Shown: piece by piece, positions 34,935 through 44,217 of the stretch
Numbering within the stretch: position 1 is the first letter of the stretch
Layout of the letters: each line of letters opens with the position of its first letter
From: Flavobacteriaceae bacterium UBA3611
GTDB lineage: Bacteria > Bacteroidota > Bacteroidia > Flavobacteriales > Flavobacteriaceae
Assembly: GCA_002375495.1 (NCBI GenBank)
Contig: DFLU01000006.1
Span: forward strand, 62,001-126,000
Length of the DNA stretch: 64,000 bases
Direction: 5' to 3'
The notes under the pieces: model-generated
What the model saw: only the letters and a program-made list of their open reading frames with translations
Databases searched by the model: none
Told to the model about the DNA's origin: nothing
Translations under genes and position numbers: made by a program

Positions 34935-37900
34935 ATGGAAAATCACTACAAATTCTTGTGGCTCCTGATCTTGGTTTGTGGTTTTCAATCATGCGCCATT
35001 CGTGGGGTTATGGTCGATGAAGAACGGGCAAAGGCCCAGTCACAAATCACTTCAGAAGCAACTACTACCTTTTTCATCGCAGGGAATCTGTATAAGCAAG
35101 ATACTCAATTCAAAAACGCTTTTTCACAGCTGGTGCGCGATTTCCGAAGTAAAGAAAAACAATTGCTTCTTGTGGGAAATACGGTTAAAGGGAAAGACAG
35201 TAGTAATATCACTTCAGATCTTGATGCCACACTGTCGTTATTTAAAAATTCAGGCGCAGCAGGATATTTAGTGCCAGGTCACGACGAGTGGAAATTTGAC
35301 AAAACCAAAGGGTTAGAACTTATAGAAGATTATATGGAAGCACGCCTTGACCAAGAAAAGGTGCTTACACCAAATAATGGCTGCCCATTAGAAAGTATAG
35401 AAGTTGGTGATGACATTCAATTGGTGATCATCGATAGCCAATGGTATCTCGAAAACTGGAATACCCACGCTTCTATGAACGACAAATGCCAAATCAAAAC
35501 AAGGAAAAAATTGTTGCAAGAAGTGGCGGGAGAAATAAAGAAAAACGCTAATAAATTAGTGCTTGTGGTGTTGCAACATCCGGTTTTTACCAACGGGTAC
35601 CACGCGGGTAGATTTGCATTTAGGGACCACATTTTCCCACTTCAAGGTAATGTGCCCATGCCTGGGGTAGCCACGTTAATAGCACAAATTAGATCACAGG
35701 GAGGTACATCAATTCAAGACCGTTTTAACAGCAGATACAATGAACTTGCCAGCGAATTACAAGCAATTCTTGACGAGCCAGACCATAGAATTGTATTGGT
35801 TTCTGGACTGGAACAGAATTTACAGTATATAGAAAAGGGCCATTTTAAGCAATTGATTTCGGGTGCAGCTTCAGAAACCAAACCCGTGACCATTAGTGAC
35901 AATGGTATCTTTTCGTACGGCGGAAATGGGTTTGCGGCGATCTCAGTACACGATGATTTAAGTGTTTCAGCTACTTTCTATCAAACCTCTGCCGAAGGCA
36001 AGGCTTCCGTTCTTTTTGAACATACGCTATTCGAAGCAAAGCAGAAGCCAAAACTAGATACTCTTCCTAAGAAATTTCCAAAATATGTTGAAACCGCTGT
36101 TTACAATGATACGTTGGTAGATCGATCTGATTTTTTTAAATCGTTTTGGGGACAGCATTATAGACACGTTTACGGCACCAAAGTTAAAGCGCCAGTCGCA
36201 GTTTTAGACACCTTATATGGCGGACTCGAAGTCGTGCGGCCAGGCGGTGGAAATCAGACAAGATCGTTGCGATTGGTAACCAAAAGTGGCAAAGAATATA
36301 ATATGCGCGCACTGAAGAAAAGTGCCGTTCAATTTTTAGAAAATACAGCGTTTAAAGGAATCAATGGTCAAAAGTATTTTACCAATACCGTTCCTGAAGA
36401 ATTGATACTCGATTTTTACACGGCAGCCCATCCGTATGGAGCCTTTGCAGTTCCTGAGTTGGCGAAAGCTGCCGAGGTGTTTTATACGACTCCAGAACTG
36501 TATTATGTGCCACAACAAGAGCGTTTGGGGAAATACAATGATGCATATGGAAATCAACTATATATGATTGTAGAACGGCCAACAGACGATTTTAAGCACC
36601 GTAAGAGCTTTGGGTATCCTGACGATGTTGAAAGTACAGACGATTTGCTTGAAACGTTACGGGAAGATGAAGATTATAAGTTAGATGAAGCCGCCTATAT
36701 TAGAGCACGCATATTTGATATGCTATTGGGAGATTGGGACCGTCATAGCGATCAGTGGCGTTGGGCAGAATTTGAAGACGACAAAGGTAAAAAGGTGTTT
36801 GTGCCCATTCCTCGAGATCGAGACCAGGTGTTCGCCAATTTTGACGGGTCTTTTTTAAATGCTTTGAGAAATATCATGGGCAGCGCCAATCAATTTGGTG
36901 TTTACGGGCCAAATATCGAAGATGTAGCTTGGTTTAATGCCGCAGGAAGCAAACTAGACCGAGCATTGATAAAACGGAGTGACAAGTCGGTTTGGATAGA
37001 ACAAGCCACTTTTATACAAAATGCAATCGATAGTGCCACGGTAAACCGTGCCTTCAAAAAACTGCCGACAGAAGTCCAGGACAGTACCATTGCCCAAGTT
37101 AAAGAACACTTCTTGGCACGAAAAGAGAACCTACCCGATATCGTAGCTCGCTACTATTCAGAATTTATAAAATTCCAGATGCTAACGGGTACCGATAAAG
37201 ACGATCATTTTACAATAGAACGCATGCCCAACGGATTGACAAGAATCGTAGCGCACCGAATAAAAGACGGTGATAAAGATGAGGTGCTATTCGATAGAGT
37301 TTTTGATAGCGACGAAACAGAAGAAATTTGGCTGTACGGATTAGATGACGATGATGTTTTTGAGGTCGTAGGAAAAGGCGACAAACCTGTTCTTATTCGC
37401 ATTATCGGAGGCCAGAACAAAGACTCATTTACGGTTGAAAACGGACGGAAAATCAAAATTTATGACCGACGCAGTAAAAAAAATGAGGTGCTAGAGCGTG
37501 GTGGGGCACATGTTCGGTTTACAAACTTGTACGAGGCCAATATGTACGATTATACACGAAAACCCCACAGCAGTAGCTCGTTTGGGCTAAAAGTAGCCAA
37601 CAATCCTGATGTGGGTACGGCATTGACGCTTTCCGTAGAAAAAAGTAAAACAGACTTTATTGGCAATCCCTTCGGAAAAAGACTACAATTATCTATCGCG
37701 TACCAGTCTATTACACAGGGGTTAGATATAAATTTCAACAAGGCGTATGCCGCTATATTCGGAGATGTAAACTTTTTCGTTGGTGGAAGGTACACTTCTA
37801 AAAACTACACCCAGAACTTTTTTGGCTTCGGAAATGATACACCAAACTTCGACGATCGCTTAAGTCTCGATTTCAATAGAGTAAACATGAGTTTTTATAG

Positions 37901-38603
37901 CGGCGCAATTGGGCTTGAGCGCGATTCAGATTACGGAAGCTATTTTAGGGTGCAACTTGAGATGGAGAGCGTAGATTTTTTTAGAAACGGAGCGAACATT
38001 TTCGACACTAACCTTACACGATTACAGGATGACCGTAGGTATTTCGGAATTCCGAGTGCAACTTATACCTACAAAAATTATGACGATGTGCTGGTACCCA
38101 CCAAAGGGATGCGCTTTACAACCACCTTGGGGGGTATCGATTCATTTCAAGACAATACACTCACGGGATTTGCAAAAGCACAGCTCACGTTCTATAATTC
38201 ACTGTTGAGCAACAACAGATTAGTATTAAAAACCAATGCACAAACCCATCTTTTGGCAGGAGATACACCCCTCTTTTACCAAAATGCACAGCTGGGTGCC
38301 AATAATGGCCTACGGGGGTATAGAGACCAGCGGTTTACGGGGCGCCATAGTTTTATGGGAAATGCAGACCTGCAATACCGTTTTCAACAAATGAAAACAT
38401 TTTTGTTCCCACTTACCTTTGTGGTGTATGGCGGCTACGATGTGGGGCGGGTATGGGTAGAAAATGATGCGAGCAATACGTGGCATAGTTCGTATGGTGG
38501 CGGATTGCATTTGCAGTGGACCAACGCTCTAAACGCTGATGTTAGTATGTTTTATGGGGAAGATGGAGTACGCCTTCAGTTTGGACTCGGATTTACTTAT
38601 TAA
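34935..38603 (+). CDS. Metallophosphatase-Omp85 barrel fusion lipoprotein, copy 2 (phosphatase site decayed)
   Basis: This 1,222-residue paralogue of the preceding gene aligns with it end to end and starts 9 bp after it. The lipobox is GFQSC (C20). The phosphatase fold is kept but the ligands are not. GD has become GN (N51), GDN has become GNT (81-83), GNHDW has become GHDEW (115-119), the histidine pair has become QH (214-215) and GHEH has become GLEQ (291-294). The middle region keeps LLGDWDRHSDQWRWA near residue 597, and the barrel keeps NGLRGYRDQRF. It is therefore probably a catalytically dead partner of copy 1, or it works through its middle region. Its end overlaps the convergent gene by 11 bp. 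Confidence 0.87.
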   Translation: MENHYKFLWLLILVCGFQSCAIRGVMVDEERAKAQSQITSEATTTFFIAGNLYKQDTQFKNAFSQLVRDFRSKEKQLLLVGNTVKGKDSSNITSDLDATLSLFKNSGAAGYLVPGHDEWKFDKTKGLELIEDYMEARLDQEKVLTPNNGCPLESIEVGDDIQLVIIDSQWYLENWNTHASMNDKCQIKTRKKLLQEVAGEIKKNANKLVLVVLQHPVFTNGYHAGRFAFRDHIFPLQGNVPMPGVATLIAQIRSQGGTSIQDRFNSRYNELASELQAILDEPDHRIVLVSGLEQNLQYIEKGHFKQLISGAASETKPVTISDNGIFSYGGNGFAAISVHDDLSVSATFYQTSAEGKASVLFEHTLFEAKQKPKLDTLPKKFPKYVETAVYNDTLVDRSDFFKSFWGQHYRHVYGTKVKAPVAVLDTLYGGLEVVRPGGGNQTRSLRLVTKSGKEYNMRALKKSAVQFLENTAFKGINGQKYFTNTVPEELILDFYTAAHPYGAFAVPELAKAAEVFYTTPELYYVPQQERLGKYNDAYGNQLYMIVERPTDDFKHRKSFGYPDDVESTDDLLETLREDEDYKLDEAAYIRARIFDMLLGDWDRHSDQWRWAEFEDDKGKKVFVPIPRDRDQVFANFDGSFLNALRNIMGSANQFGVYGPNIEDVAWFNAAGSKLDRALIKRSDKSVWIEQATFIQNAIDSATVNRAFKKLPTEVQDSTIAQVKEHFLARKENLPDIVARYYSEFIKFQMLTGTDKDDHFTIERMPNGLTRIVAHRIKDGDKDEVLFDRVFDSDETEEIWLYGLDDDDVFEVVGKGDKPVLIRIIGGQNKDSFTVENGRKIKIYDRRSKKNEVLERGGAHVRFTNLYEANMYDYTRKPHSSSSFGLKVANNPDVGTALTLSVEKSKTDFIGNPFGKRLQLSIAYQSITQGLDINFNKAYAAIFGDVNFFVGGRYTSKNYTQNFFGFGNDTPNFDDRLSLDFNRVNMSFYSGAIGLERDSDYGSYFRVQLEMESVDFFRNGANIFDTNLTRLQDDRRYFGIPSATYTYKNYDDVLVPTKGMRFTTTLGGIDSFQDNTLTGFAKAQLTFYNSLLSNNRLVLKTNAQTHLLAGDTPLFYQNAQLGANNGLRGYRDQRFTGRHSFMGNADLQYRFQQMKTFLFPLTFVVYGGYDVGRVWVENDASNTWHSSYGGGLHLQWTNALNADVSMFYGEDGVRLQFGLGFTY

Positions 38604-39453
38604 TGGTGAACTCGTACAAATTACCGCCTTCTACACCATTTTGTTCATCGGCTATATAAAGTGTTTCATTATTTTTAAAACAGATACTTTCCTTTTGTGA
38701 GTGGTGTCCTAACGATAACTTTTCGATAGTTCCGCTAAAGAAATCATCTCCTTCATAATCTGTCAGTAACCAAACATTTTCCTTTCCTAAAAGTGCAACA
38801 GTTCCTGTTTCAAAATTTATTGTAGCGGCAGTAATTTGGCAAATACTGCGGCTATCGCAGGTTTGGTAGGTGCTTATTAAAGTTGCTGACCGTTTTCCTG
38901 GCACAGCTGGAACTTTGTATAATTTTACGGTTCCATTAAAATGGCTACTCCGGTTCCGGGTAAACAGATAAAAATTGTTTTGGTGGTAGATAAACGCTTC
39001 AACGTCGAAATTGCGTTTTCTTTTTTTCGGTGGAAATTCGCTTTGATCTTCGTAGGTGTAGGTTGTTTTTTCTACGGAAACCGGCACTTGATCGTCCAGA
39101 AAGGAGTCGATTGTGTAAATGGCAAGATCTTTCCTTTTGTTCGAATTATTCCCGAAATCGCCTATAAAAATGCGTCCGTTTTCATCTGCTGCAAGGTCTT
39201 CCCAATCGGTGTTCTTGGTAGTTTTTAGATTGAAAACCTTTTCGATATCTTTTGTTTTCGGGTTAAAGCCGTACAACGACGCTTCGTTATGAGAATCTGA
39301 TACCGCCCAAATAAGATTACTTTGAGGTATTTTTTCGATACCACTGATTTCTTCCAGAGATGCTGGCAAGGAAGCGATAATCTTTAGTTCACCAAAATCA
39401 AAACAGCCGTAAAAACCAAGGGATAGTAAGAATACGAGAATAAAATTTTTCAT
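38593..39453 (-). CDS. Lipoprotein with beta-propeller-like fold
   Basis: This 286-residue protein has a lipobox GFYGC (C17). Repeated beta-rich segments such as ISGIEKI, WAVSDSHNEASLYGF, DWEDLAADENGRIFIGDFGNN and KESICFKNNETLYIADEQ suggest a propeller of the SdiA-regulated or phytase-like type. No catalytic residues can be assigned. It starts just after the dps terminator and may depend on read-through from dps. Its 3' end overlaps the phosphatase paralogue by 11 bp on the opposite strand. Confidence 0.7.
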   Translation of the reverse strand: MKNFILVFLLSLGFYGCFDFGELKIIASLPASLEEISGIEKIPQSNLIWAVSDSHNEASLYGFNPKTKDIEKVFNLKTTKNTDWEDLAADENGRIFIGDFGNNSNKRKDLAIYTIDSFLDDQVPVSVEKTTYTYEDQSEFPPKKRKRNFDVEAFIYHQNNFYLFTRNRSSHFNGTVKLYKVPAVPGKRSATLISTYQTCDSRSICQITAATINFETGTVALLGKENVWLLTDYEGDDFFSGTIEKLSLGHHSQKESICFKNNETLYIADEQNGVEGGNLYEFTINK

Positions 39454-39457
39454 AAAT

Positions 39458-39501
39458 AAAAAATCCCTTCCGCACGTTGCTGAACAATGAGAAGAAGGGA
39501 T
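39458..39501 (-). terminator. Intrinsic terminator after dps
   Basis: On the minus strand ATCCCTTC (39501-39494) pairs with GAAGGGAT (39470-39463), followed by a T-tract. The loop of 23 bases is long. The hairpin ends only about 5-10 bases before the ATG of the next gene on the same strand. Confidence 0.7.
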
Positions 39502-39518
39502 GGTTTTTGTTAAACTGT

Positions 39519-40010
39519 TTACGCTTCTGGGTGCGTGTCTGAAGTTTGCATGGTCCAGGCATCTAGCATCCAGCTTGTTTTTTCTAGGTCGCCAATATAC
39601 GCTCCAATCATGTCTATAGTTCCTTCGTCACCTGCTTTATCAGCTTTATCAATTACAATTCGCATCTGTTTTAAGATGGCTCCGTGGTCTTTTAATAACG
39701 TCTTCACCATCTCAATGTCTTTCATTTCAGAAGGAGATTCTTTTAAGTTTGAAATTTTCAAATAATCAGAGTAGTTACTCACTGGTTGAAATCGCAATGT
39801 TAGAATTCGCTCGGCAATTTCATCTACTTTCAGTTTGGCATCGTCATAGAGTTCTTCGAATTTTTCATGGAGATCGAAGAAACTTCTTCCAACGATATTC
39901 CAGTGAAAGTTTCGCAATTTCTGATAGTACAAATGGTAATCTGCTAAAAGTACATCCAACTCTTTTGCAGTTGCCTTAATTTTGGTTTTATCTAAGTCTA
40001 AGTAGTTCAT
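39519..40010 (-). CDS. dps: Dps-family ferritin-like DNA-protecting protein
   Basis: This 163-residue four-helix protein binds and oxidises iron and protects DNA under stress. The ferroxidase residues align with Listeria Dps as H36 (NFHWN), H48, E52, D63 and E67 in the segment FFDLHEKFEELYDDAKLKVDEIAER. The length is usual. It has its own promoter and terminator and is divergent from cysQ. A PerR/OxyR-type operator was not recognised. Confidence 0.93.
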   Translation of the reverse strand: MNYLDLDKTKIKATAKELDVLLADYHLYYQKLRNFHWNIVGRSFFDLHEKFEELYDDAKLKVDEIAERILTLRFQPVSNYSDYLKISNLKESPSEMKDIEMVKTLLKDHGAILKQMRIVIDKADKAGDEGTIDMIGAYIGDLEKTSWMLDAWTMQTSDTHPEA

Positions 40011-40033
40011 TTATATTTCTTTTGTGTTTTACC

Positions 40034-40066
40034 CAAAGGTACGTGCCTTTCATCTTTTTACCCAAA
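40034..40066 (-). promoter_or_regulatory. Promoter of dps
   Basis: On the minus strand TTTG (40066-40063) lies 21 bases before TACCTTTG (40041-40034), a perfect Bacteroidota promoter pair. The box ends 23 bases before the ATG. Confidence 0.65.
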
Positions 40067-40164
40067 ATTCGCGCTCCTTTACAATTATTTTAACGCCATT
40101 TATGGCAGTCTTTAACAACACCCATGTCTTTGGGTAAATAGGAAAGATAAATTTTCAAAAATTG

Positions 40165-40172
40165 TACATTTG
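40165..40172 (+). promoter_or_regulatory. -7 box of the cysQ operon
   Basis: TACATTTG matches TAnnTTTG exactly and ends 29 bases before the cysQ ATG. This is the most upstream promoter candidate for the whole sulfation and polysaccharide gene run. Confidence 0.55.
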
Positions 40173-40201
40173 CGTACCGACCCTTTTTGAAAATCTAGTT
40201 G

Positions 40202-40993
40202 ATGACCAACGAAACCAACCTACATACTGCCATTCTTGCTGCTATTGCGGCTGGAAAAGAAATCATGGCCATTTACTCAACAGATTTTGATGTAGAAGAA
40301 AAGAGTGATAATTCGCCCTTAACTATTGCCGATAAAAATGCCAATGATGTCATCAACACATTTTTGGAGAAGTTGGATATTCCGATCATTTCCGAAGAAA
40401 ACAAACAAACACCGTACGAAATTAGAAAACACTGGAGTCGCTGCTGGATTGTTGATCCGTTGGACGGAACCAAAGAATTTGTAAAGAGAAATGGAGAATT
40501 TACGGTAAATATTGCATTGATTGAAAATGGTGTGCCTATTCTGGGGGTTATTTATGTTCCTGTGACCAAAACCTTGTACTACACAGCTGCTGATGCTACG
40601 AAAGCGTTACGTTGTGTAGTGGTTGAAGAAGACAATATGACCATAGAGAAAATTTTAGATGCTTCGGAAGAAATTAAACCTACAACCCATAGTACTGTAG
40701 CACTTCGGGTGGTAGGCAGTCGCTCCCACCTAAATGATGAAACCAAGCGTTTTATTGAAAATTTGGGGCAGCAAACTGAAATAGTATCGAAGGGAAGTTC
40801 CTTAAAATTTTGCTTGGTCGCCGAAGGTAACGCAGATGTATATCCGCGTTTCGCGCCCACAATGGAGTGGGATACAGCCGCGGGTCATGCCATTTGCAGG
40901 GCAGTGGGCTTAAACGTTACCATTGCCGAAACCAAGGAGCCTTTACAGTATAACAAAGAAAATTTATTAAATCCTTACTTTTTAGTACGCTAA
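40202..40993 (+). CDS. cysQ: 3'(2'),5'-bisphosphate nucleotidase CysQ
   Basis: This 263-residue enzyme of the inositol monophosphatase family dephosphorylates PAP, the by-product of PAPS-dependent sulfation. The metal-binding motif DPLDGTKEF and the second motif WDTAAGHAI are present, as is the Glu of SEENK. The ATG at 40202 follows a TTG. It opens the run cysQ, DUF2061, cysC, cysD, cysN with no gap before the next gene. Given the sulfotransferase downstream, its likely job is to relieve product inhibition during polysaccharide sulfation. Confidence 0.93.
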   Translation: MTNETNLHTAILAAIAAGKEIMAIYSTDFDVEEKSDNSPLTIADKNANDVINTFLEKLDIPIISEENKQTPYEIRKHWSRCWIVDPLDGTKEFVKRNGEFTVNIALIENGVPILGVIYVPVTKTLYYTAADATKALRCVVVEEDNMTIEKILDASEEIKPTTHSTVALRVVGSRSHLNDETKRFIENLGQQTEIVSKGSSLKFCLVAEGNADVYPRFAPTMEWDTAAGHAICRAVGLNVTIAETKEPLQYNKENLLNPYFLVR

Positions 40994-41425
40994 ATGGCAG
41001 ACCAATCGTACAAAAGGCACTTGGCCAAAACAATTACTTGGCGTGTGGTAGGAACCCTAGACACCATCTTGCTGTCGTGGATGATTACAGGAGATGCGGT
41101 TGTGGGGTTACAAATTGGTTTGGTAGAGACAATTACCAAGTTGGTGTTGTACTTTTTACACGAACGGGCATGGTTCAAGATTAATCTTGATAAAAATGCT
41201 CGTATTTTAGCAAGTAGAAAACGGCATTTGGCCAAAACATTTACATGGCGCTTTGTTGGTACGTTAGATACCGTTATCATTGCATGGATTATTACTGGGA
41301 ACCCCATGTCGGGACTTAAAATTGGATTTGCCGAGGTAATAACCAAAATGGTATTGTACTATATCCATGAGCGTGTTTGGTACCGTATGGATTTTGGCCT
41401 AGCGCAACGAAGAAAAAAGAAATGA
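40994..41425 (+). CDS. Tandem DUF2061 membrane protein
   Basis: This 143-residue protein contains two copies of the DUF2061 unit. Each begins RHLAKT-TWR-VGTLDT and ends K-VLY--HER-W, with short hydrophobic helices. It starts at the base after the cysQ stop and overlaps cysC by 4 bp. DUF2061 proteins are repeatedly found next to sulfate-activation genes in Bacteroidota, but their function is not established; a part in sulfate transport or in membrane tethering is only a guess. Confidence 0.85.
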   Translation: MADQSYKRHLAKTITWRVVGTLDTILLSWMITGDAVVGLQIGLVETITKLVLYFLHERAWFKINLDKNARILASRKRHLAKTFTWRFVGTLDTVIIAWIITGNPMSGLKIGFAEVITKMVLYYIHERVWYRMDFGLAQRRKKK

Positions 41426-42018
41426 GTAACATTATTCCACATAATTTTTCTATTTCGGCACAAGAACGGGCTTCCCAAAAGGGCCATAAAGGATTGCTGG
41501 TATGGTTTACTGGGCTTTCAGGATCGGGTAAATCGACTATCGCAAATGCGCTAGAACAGCAACTTTTTCAACAAGGGATTCATACCTATGTGTTAGATGG
41601 CGATACGATAAGAAAGGGCTTAAACAACGATCTATCTTTTTCCGCAGCAGATCGTACCGAAAACATCAGAAGAATAGCCGAAGTAGCCAACTTAATGGTA
41701 GATGCAGGTTTGGTAGTGCTGGCAGCCTTTGTTTCGCCTTACAAAAAAGACCGAGCAGCAATCAGACAAACCGTAGGGACAAATACAATGGTAGAAGTGT
41801 TTGTAGATACACCGCTTTCAGCATGTGAAGAACGTGACGTAAAAGGTTTGTATGCAAAAGCAAGGGCGGGAGAGATTTCAAATTTTACGGGCATCAGTGC
41901 GCCGTATGAAGCACCTACAAATCCGGAGGTACGTATCGACACTACCAATAGTACAGTTGTAGAAGCCGTAGAAGCACTCATGGCAATCTTAGAACCTAAA
42001 TTAAAACCCAATGGCTAA
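41422..42018 (+). CDS. cysC: Adenylylsulfate kinase
   Basis: This 198-residue kinase phosphorylates APS to PAPS. The P-loop GLSGSGKST is at residues 31-39, followed by VLDGDTIRKGLNNDL, FVSPYKKDR and the lid-like segment KGLYAKARAGEISNFTGI, all typical of CysC. The ATG at 41422 overlaps the DUF2061 stop by 4 bp and the gene overlaps cysD by 8 bp. The order cysC-cysD-cysN makes a complete PAPS-forming unit. Confidence 0.95.
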   Translation: MSNIIPHNFSISAQERASQKGHKGLLVWFTGLSGSGKSTIANALEQQLFQQGIHTYVLDGDTIRKGLNNDLSFSAADRTENIRRIAEVANLMVDAGLVVLAAFVSPYKKDRAAIRQTVGTNTMVEVFVDTPLSACEERDVKGLYAKARAGEISNFTGISAPYEAPTNPEVRIDTTNSTVVEAVEALMAILEPKLKPNG

Positions 42019-42916
42019 ATATTATTTAAACTATTTAGACGAGCTAGAATCGGAAGCTATTTACATTCTTCGCGAGGTATGGGCACAGTTTGAAAACCCA
42101 GTGATTTTATTCTCTGGAGGGAAAGACTCTATTTTGGTTACCCATTTGGCAAAAAAAGCTTTTTATCCGTCCAAAATACCATTTCCATTGTTACACGTAG
42201 ACACGGGGCATAATTTCCCAGAAACCATCCAATTTAGAGATACTTTGGTACAATCGTTGGGTGTACAATTGTTGGTAGGTTCGGTTCAGGAGAGTATTGA
42301 CCAAGGACGCGTTTCCGAAGAAAAAGGAAAGAATGCAACGCGTAATGCGCTACAGATTACCACTTTGTTAGATGCTATTGAAACCCACCGTATTGATTGT
42401 GCGATTGGTGGCGGACGAAGAGATGAAGAAAAAGCACGGGCAAAGGAGCGGTTTTTTTCGCATCGTGACGATTTTGGGCAATGGGATCCAAAAAATCAAC
42501 GTCCAGAACTTTGGAACGTTTTAAACGGAAAACACTTTGAAGGAGAGCATTTTAGGGCGTTTCCTATTAGTAATTGGACCGAAATGGACGTCTGGAACTA
42601 CATTTTTAGAGAGCAAATTGCCATTCCATCATTGTATTACGCACACGAACGTGAGGTTGTTTGGCGTCAAGAATCTTGGATTCCTGTTTCAGAATTCTTG
42701 AAATTGGAAGAAGGAGAAACAGTACACAAAAAGAAAATCCGTTTTCGAACCTTGGGTGATATCACCATTACGGGCGGTATCGAATCTGATGCAGACACCT
42801 TAGAAAAAATTACGGCCGAAGTGGCTGCCATGAAACAAACAGAACGTGGCAATCGAAGCGACGATAAACGCAGTGAAACTGCGATGGAAGATAGAAAACG
42901 ACAAGGGTATTTTTAG
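42011..42916 (+). CDS. cysD: Sulfate adenylyltransferase small subunit
   Basis: This 301-residue subunit forms APS from sulfate and ATP together with CysN. The PP-loop SGGKDS is at residues 35-40, and the protein contains HVDTGHNFPETI, GGGRRDEEKARAKER and FPISNWTEMDVW, which are diagnostic for CysD. It overlaps cysC by 8 bp and is followed by cysN after 11 bp. Confidence 0.96.
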   Translation: MAKYYLNYLDELESEAIYILREVWAQFENPVILFSGGKDSILVTHLAKKAFYPSKIPFPLLHVDTGHNFPETIQFRDTLVQSLGVQLLVGSVQESIDQGRVSEEKGKNATRNALQITTLLDAIETHRIDCAIGGGRRDEEKARAKERFFSHRDDFGQWDPKNQRPELWNVLNGKHFEGEHFRAFPISNWTEMDVWNYIFREQIAIPSLYYAHEREVVWRQESWIPVSEFLKLEEGETVHKKKIRFRTLGDITITGGIESDADTLEKITAEVAAMKQTERGNRSDDKRSETAMEDRKRQGYF

Positions 42917-42927
42917 CGCATATAACC

Positions 42928-44184
42928 ATGGAAATAGACAAAAATCAGTTACTCAGATTTACGACAGCAGGAAGTGTAGACGATGGTAAGAGTACGCTCA
43001 TAGGTAGGTTATTATACGATAGCAAATCTATTTTTGAAGACCAATTGGCAGCCGTTGAAGTCACTAGTAAGCGGAAAGGCCATGAAGGCGTAGATCTTGC
43101 ATTGTTTACAGACGGGCTACGCGATGAACGCGAACAAGGTATTACCATCGATGTGGCGTACCGTTATTTTACTACGCCAAAACGAAAATTCATCATTGCA
43201 GATACGCCTGGGCATATTCAGTACACCAGAAATATGGTGACAGGAGCCTCTACGGCCAATGCGGCACTTATCCTTATAGATGCGCGCCACGGGGTGATAG
43301 AGCAGACCAAACGCCACGCTTTTATCGCTTCGTTACTGCAGATCCCGCATGTTATTGTGTGTGTCAATAAAATGGATTTGGTAGATTTTTCAGAAAAAGT
43401 GTATGAAAATATCGTAGCACAATTCGAGGAATTCTCATCAAAACTATATGTAAAAGACATTCAATTTTTACCTATCAGCGCACTATTAGGCGACAATGTG
43501 GTAAACCGAAGTGAGCACATGGACTGGTACCAAGGTGCGCCGCTACTGTATTCATTAGAAACTTTGCACATTAGTAGTGACCTCAATAAAATCGACGCCC
43601 GTTTTCCTGTGCAAACAGTATTACGACCACAAAGTGACGAATTTTTAGATTATCGCGGATATGCTGGTAGAGTAGCCAGCGGTATTTTTAGACCAGGAGA
43701 TGGGGTCACCATCTTACCTTCCGGATTTACATCTACCATAAAATCGTTAGATACGAGTAGCGGACCACTACAGGAAGCATTTGCTCCCATGTCTATTGCG
43801 ATGACCTTGGAAGATGATATTGATGTGGGTAGGGGAGATATGATTGTAAAAAATAACAATCAACCCAAGCCAGTACAGGAGTTTGATGCTATGCTATGCT
43901 GGTTGCACAACGATAGCGCGAAATCAAGGGCCAAATACACCATCATGCACACCAGCAATGAACAGCGGGCGATGATTAAAGAGGTGCTTTATAAAATTGA
44001 CATCAACACCTATGCACGTGATGAGGCCGACAAAGACCTCAATATGAATGATATTGCGCGTATCAAAATTCGCACTACCAGACCGTTGATGCTAGATGAG
44101 TACCGTGACAATAGAATTACAGGTAGCTTCGTGCTCATAGACGAAGCCACGCACGAAACTGTGGCGGCGGGTATGATAATGTAG
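42928..44184 (+). CDS. cysN: Sulfate adenylyltransferase large (GTPase) subunit
   Basis: This 418-residue EF-Tu-like GTPase drives APS synthesis. GTP-binding motifs are GSVDDGKST (residues 15-23), DTPGH, and NKMD. DEREQGITIDVAYRYF is the switch region. It ends without a fused CysC domain, which agrees with the separate cysC gene. The next gene, a pyruvyl transferase, starts 33 bp later on the same strand, so sulfate activation and polysaccharide genes are likely co-transcribed. Confidence 0.96.
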   Translation: MEIDKNQLLRFTTAGSVDDGKSTLIGRLLYDSKSIFEDQLAAVEVTSKRKGHEGVDLALFTDGLRDEREQGITIDVAYRYFTTPKRKFIIADTPGHIQYTRNMVTGASTANAALILIDARHGVIEQTKRHAFIASLLQIPHVIVCVNKMDLVDFSEKVYENIVAQFEEFSSKLYVKDIQFLPISALLGDNVVNRSEHMDWYQGAPLLYSLETLHISSDLNKIDARFPVQTVLRPQSDEFLDYRGYAGRVASGIFRPGDGVTILPSGFTSTIKSLDTSSGPLQEAFAPMSIAMTLEDDIDVGRGDMIVKNNNQPKPVQEFDAMLCWLHNDSAKSRAKYTIMHTSNEQRAMIKEVLYKIDINTYARDEADKDLNMNDIARIKIRTTRPLMLDEYRDNRITGSFVLIDEATHETVAAGMIM

Positions 44185-44217
44185 TACTTTCGTATCTTAC
44201 TGCCAACCAAAACAACC

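Noticed and set aside
40202..44184. Assimilatory sulfate reduction operon for cysteine synthesis
   Set aside because: No PAPS/APS reductase or sulfite reductase accompanies the genes here, while a PAPS-type sulfotransferase lies downstream in the same run; the sulfation reading fits better, although genes outside the window could change this.
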